In this document: piece by piece, positions 32,401-32,977 of the stretch | Position numbering within the stretch: position 1 is the stretch's first letter | Layout: each line of letters opens with the position of its first letter | DNA from: Alphaproteobacteria bacterium | Lineage (GTDB): Bacteria; Pseudomonadota; Alphaproteobacteria; CAAHEQ01; UBA3637 | Direction: 5' to 3' | NCBI GenBank assembly: GCA_017650375.1 | Contig: JAGCFA010000060.1 | Coordinates: 1-32,977 of the forward strand | Length of the DNA stretch: 32,977 bases | The notes under the pieces: model-generated | What the model was told of the DNA's origin: nothing | The model's database searches: none | Seen by the model: only the letters and a program-made list of their open reading frames with translations | Program-made: the position numbers and the translations under genes

Positions 32401-32790
32401 ATGAGTGAGGCGTGTCAGCGAGACATTTTTACCTACCATCAAGGTAAGTGTATTACCATCAAAAGCTTCCTTGGGTGGAACACGTTGCATAAAAGCTGAA
32501 ACAGTTGTTAAAACAATTTGATTTTTAGAAAGGGTAGGCATCTGTGCCAACGCTTCAATTTGTTCGCCAATAATATCTGGAGAAGGTGAGATACGGTCAT
32601 AAGGCACTGTATCCCAGTTGGAATAAGAAATAATTTTTAGCTTGGGGGCAATTAAAGCCAGCGTCTTTTGGGCAAAATCCAATTGTTTTTCATTAGAGGC
32701 AATGTATACAATCCCCCCTTGTTTGGCTTCGCGCGCTAAAACAAAAGCTTCAAATCCAGCCGGAACTGAACTAAAAATCTTTTTTGTCAT
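29401..32790 (-). CDS. mfd: transcription-repair coupling factor Mfd
   Basis: Removes RNA polymerase stalled at DNA lesions and recruits UvrA. Full length at 1129 residues. The N-terminal UvrB-like region (about 1-330) starts SSVPAGFEAFVLAREAKQGG and has NWDTVPYDRISPSPDIIGEQ. The RNA polymerase interaction domain (about 475-545) shows LSAGDLVVHQTHGIGRFLGLE. The translocase has Walker A GDVGFGKTEIAMRAAF (about 613), DEEQHFGV (about 708), LTLTATPIPRTLQLSLSGV and YQLRGRVGRSKKKAYAYL. The C-terminal domain (DLYRRLSEL) that masks UvrA binding is present. The ATG lacks a Shine-Dalgarno sequence. In many Alphaproteobacteria mfd sits near recG; here recG is at the other end of the window. Confidence 0.97.
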   Translation of the reverse strand: MTKKIFSSVPAGFEAFVLAREAKQGGIVYIASNEKQLDFAQKTLALIAPKLKIISYSNWDTVPYDRISPSPDIIGEQIEALAQMPTLSKNQIVLTTVSAFMQRVPPKEAFDGNTLTLMVGKNVSLTRLTHFLTQNGYQSTDVVATSGEFAVRGEIVDIYPAGFQNPVRLDFFDDELESMKFFNPATQRTQGTLDTLLLKPVRLIQITPENQTLFRTRYREMLSAGEEDPIYQSVSAGHYVQGLEHFLPLFYEKMFTLVDYLPDDTRLFLSPTAWEAITSRTEQIQEYYDARLQALKEKLDPNGVYHPIKPELMFLSQKETENLLSQFDTVQLTPFHQEKTSDQGGRSGHDFMDIRIQQKQDIFEAISDFIAGSPKSIIVSVFTEGAGERLLALLKEKGTTLKWATTWAEAIKRAPSLIVAPFESGFQTDDFLILTETDMFGERMQSAPKRRRSQDFIGDISTLSAGDLVVHQTHGIGRFLGLEALTLAGAPHDCLCLEYADNAKLFVPVENADVLSRYGSSEIALDRLGGTAFATRKEKVKKDLLVMADKLISIASQRAVNKMPKVLAPHGLYQEFCARFPYVETEDQLKTMAEIETDLAKGQPMDRLVCGDVGFGKTEIAMRAAFLTVMNGAQVALVAPTTLLARQHAENFIKRFQGFPVRIASLSRLVTSTDTKRTKEGLEKGGLDIVIGTHALLNKNIRFKNLGLVIIDEEQHFGVAHKERLKELKSGVHVLTLTATPIPRTLQLSLSGVRELSIIATPPVDRLAVKTYVMPFDPVVIKEAILREHFRAGQSFVVVPRISDMDEVYEKLHALLPDLKIVKAHGQMAPSELEKIMSAFTAHEYDILLATSIVESGLDLPDVNTIVIYRADMFGLAALYQLRGRVGRSKKKAYAYLTTMGTLSDNARKRLEVMQKLDSLGAGFMLASHDLDIRGAGNLLGQEQSGHIREVGVALYQKMLKEAVGQLRQEKAGEKPVEEDWSPQISVGLPVLISEKYIPDLGVRMDLYRRLSELTTLDEINAMRDELKDRFGLYPVETENLFLTLELKVLAKQAHIDRIDAGDKGATISFYQNTFPNPAGLIDYIQSQVGTMKIRPDQKVVVMRPWVDIDKRLSGVRSMISRLAEIAKS

Positions 32791-32796
32791 AAGGAT

Positions 32797-32825
32797 ATTT
32801 TATGCTTTTTTGACAAAAAGCGCAA
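32797..32825 (-). promoter_or_regulatory. possible leaderless promoter of mfd
   Basis: Minus strand TTGCGC (32820-32825), 17 bases, TAAAAT (32797-32802), then 6 bases to the ATG at 32790. No Shine-Dalgarno sequence lies in between (ATCCTT). Confidence 0.4.
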
Positions 32826-32834
32826 GATATAACC

Positions 32835-32863
32835 TTGAAAAAAAGAAGTCTTTGTGGTAATCT
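32835..32863 (+). promoter_or_regulatory. promoter of the gene at the right edge
   Basis: TTGAAA (32835-32840), 17 bases, TAATCT (32858-32863), ahead of AAAAGGAG and the ATG at 32882. It diverges from the mfd promoter. Confidence 0.5.
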
Positions 32864-32881
32864 GAAAGAAAAGGAGAAGAA

Positions 32882-32977
32882 ATGACCTTAAAAAGTACAT
32901 TAGTCAACGGAAAAACAAAGACAGCAGATACACTTACTTTCTACCATGTAAGTACTGAAATCGATGCTTTCAGATCC
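32882..32977 (+). CDS. start of an unknown gene, cut by the window edge
   Basis: The open frame runs from ATG at 32882, with AAAAGGAGAAG just upstream, to the last base (32 codons). The start reads MTLKSTLVNGKTKTADTLTF, without a signal peptide or a recognisable domain. It has its own promoter and diverges from mfd. Too little is present for a function. Confidence 0.6.
   Translation, partial: MTLKSTLVNGKTKTADTLTFYHVSTEIDAFRS

Overview
The window looks like chromosome from an AT-rich alphaproteobacterium, probably one of the uncultured, gut- or host-associated Rhodospirillales-like lineages. This placement is an inference. It rests on a ChpT-like phosphotransferase, an ELM1-family protein, a gpsA-tpiA-secG-kdsA-eno block, and two prepilin-like proteins with a G|RS(L/M)LE processing site of a kind I recall from such genomes. 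No transposase, integrase, phage gene, CRISPR array or rRNA is visible. There is no gene-free stretch longer than 300 bases; the largest gap is about 190 bases, upstream of neuB.

Layout. 1-5006 (+): 3' part of recG, a small HNH nuclease gene 2 bases behind it, and a 1247-residue prepilin-like surface protein with a Cys-rich repeat region and a Gly-rich C-terminus. 5051-12045 (-): bacteriohemerythrin, ychF, eno, two unknown genes, kdsA, secG, tpiA and gpsA. 12190-12659 (+): a second, frameshifted prepilin-like gene. 12663-15318 (-): a two-domain ThyX, an ELM1-family protein and a short lipoprotein, overlapping by 4 bases at each junction. 15400-15471 (+): a 23-residue Cys-rich microprotein. 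15502-18968 (-): ChpT-like protein, atypical SucD-like and SucC-like proteins, and a diadenylate cyclase, in one tight operon. 19041-21397: a charged small protein with an operator-like promoter, gap, tRNA-Leu(TAG), a 68-residue unknown, rpmA and rplU. 21547-29400 (+): tRNA-Arg(ACG), then neuB, a NeuC-sialyltransferase fusion, an MFS transporter, pyrG and a CstA-type transporter. 29401-32790 (-): mfd. The window ends in the start of an unknown gene.

How the parts work together. The eno/tpiA/gap genes are glycolytic. kdsA (KDO), neuB and NeuC-GT80 (nonulosonic acid) serve the cell surface, and pyrG supplies the CTP that both KDO and sialic acid need for CMP activation; no CMP-sialate synthetase (neuA) is in the window. 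The strongest candidates for something undescribed are three. The first is one polypeptide joining a UDP-GlcNAc 2-epimerase to a GT80-type sialyltransferase through a membrane segment. The second is a succinyl-CoA-synthetase-like pair that appears to lack the catalytic phosphohistidine, translationally coupled to a phosphorelay protein behind a c-di-AMP synthase. The third is the giant Cys-rich prepilin-like protein with 270-bp tandem repeats. Promoters are mostly TTGAMA/TTGNNN-N16-18-TATAAT-like and often easy to see. All family assignments come from reading motifs by eye; no search was run.
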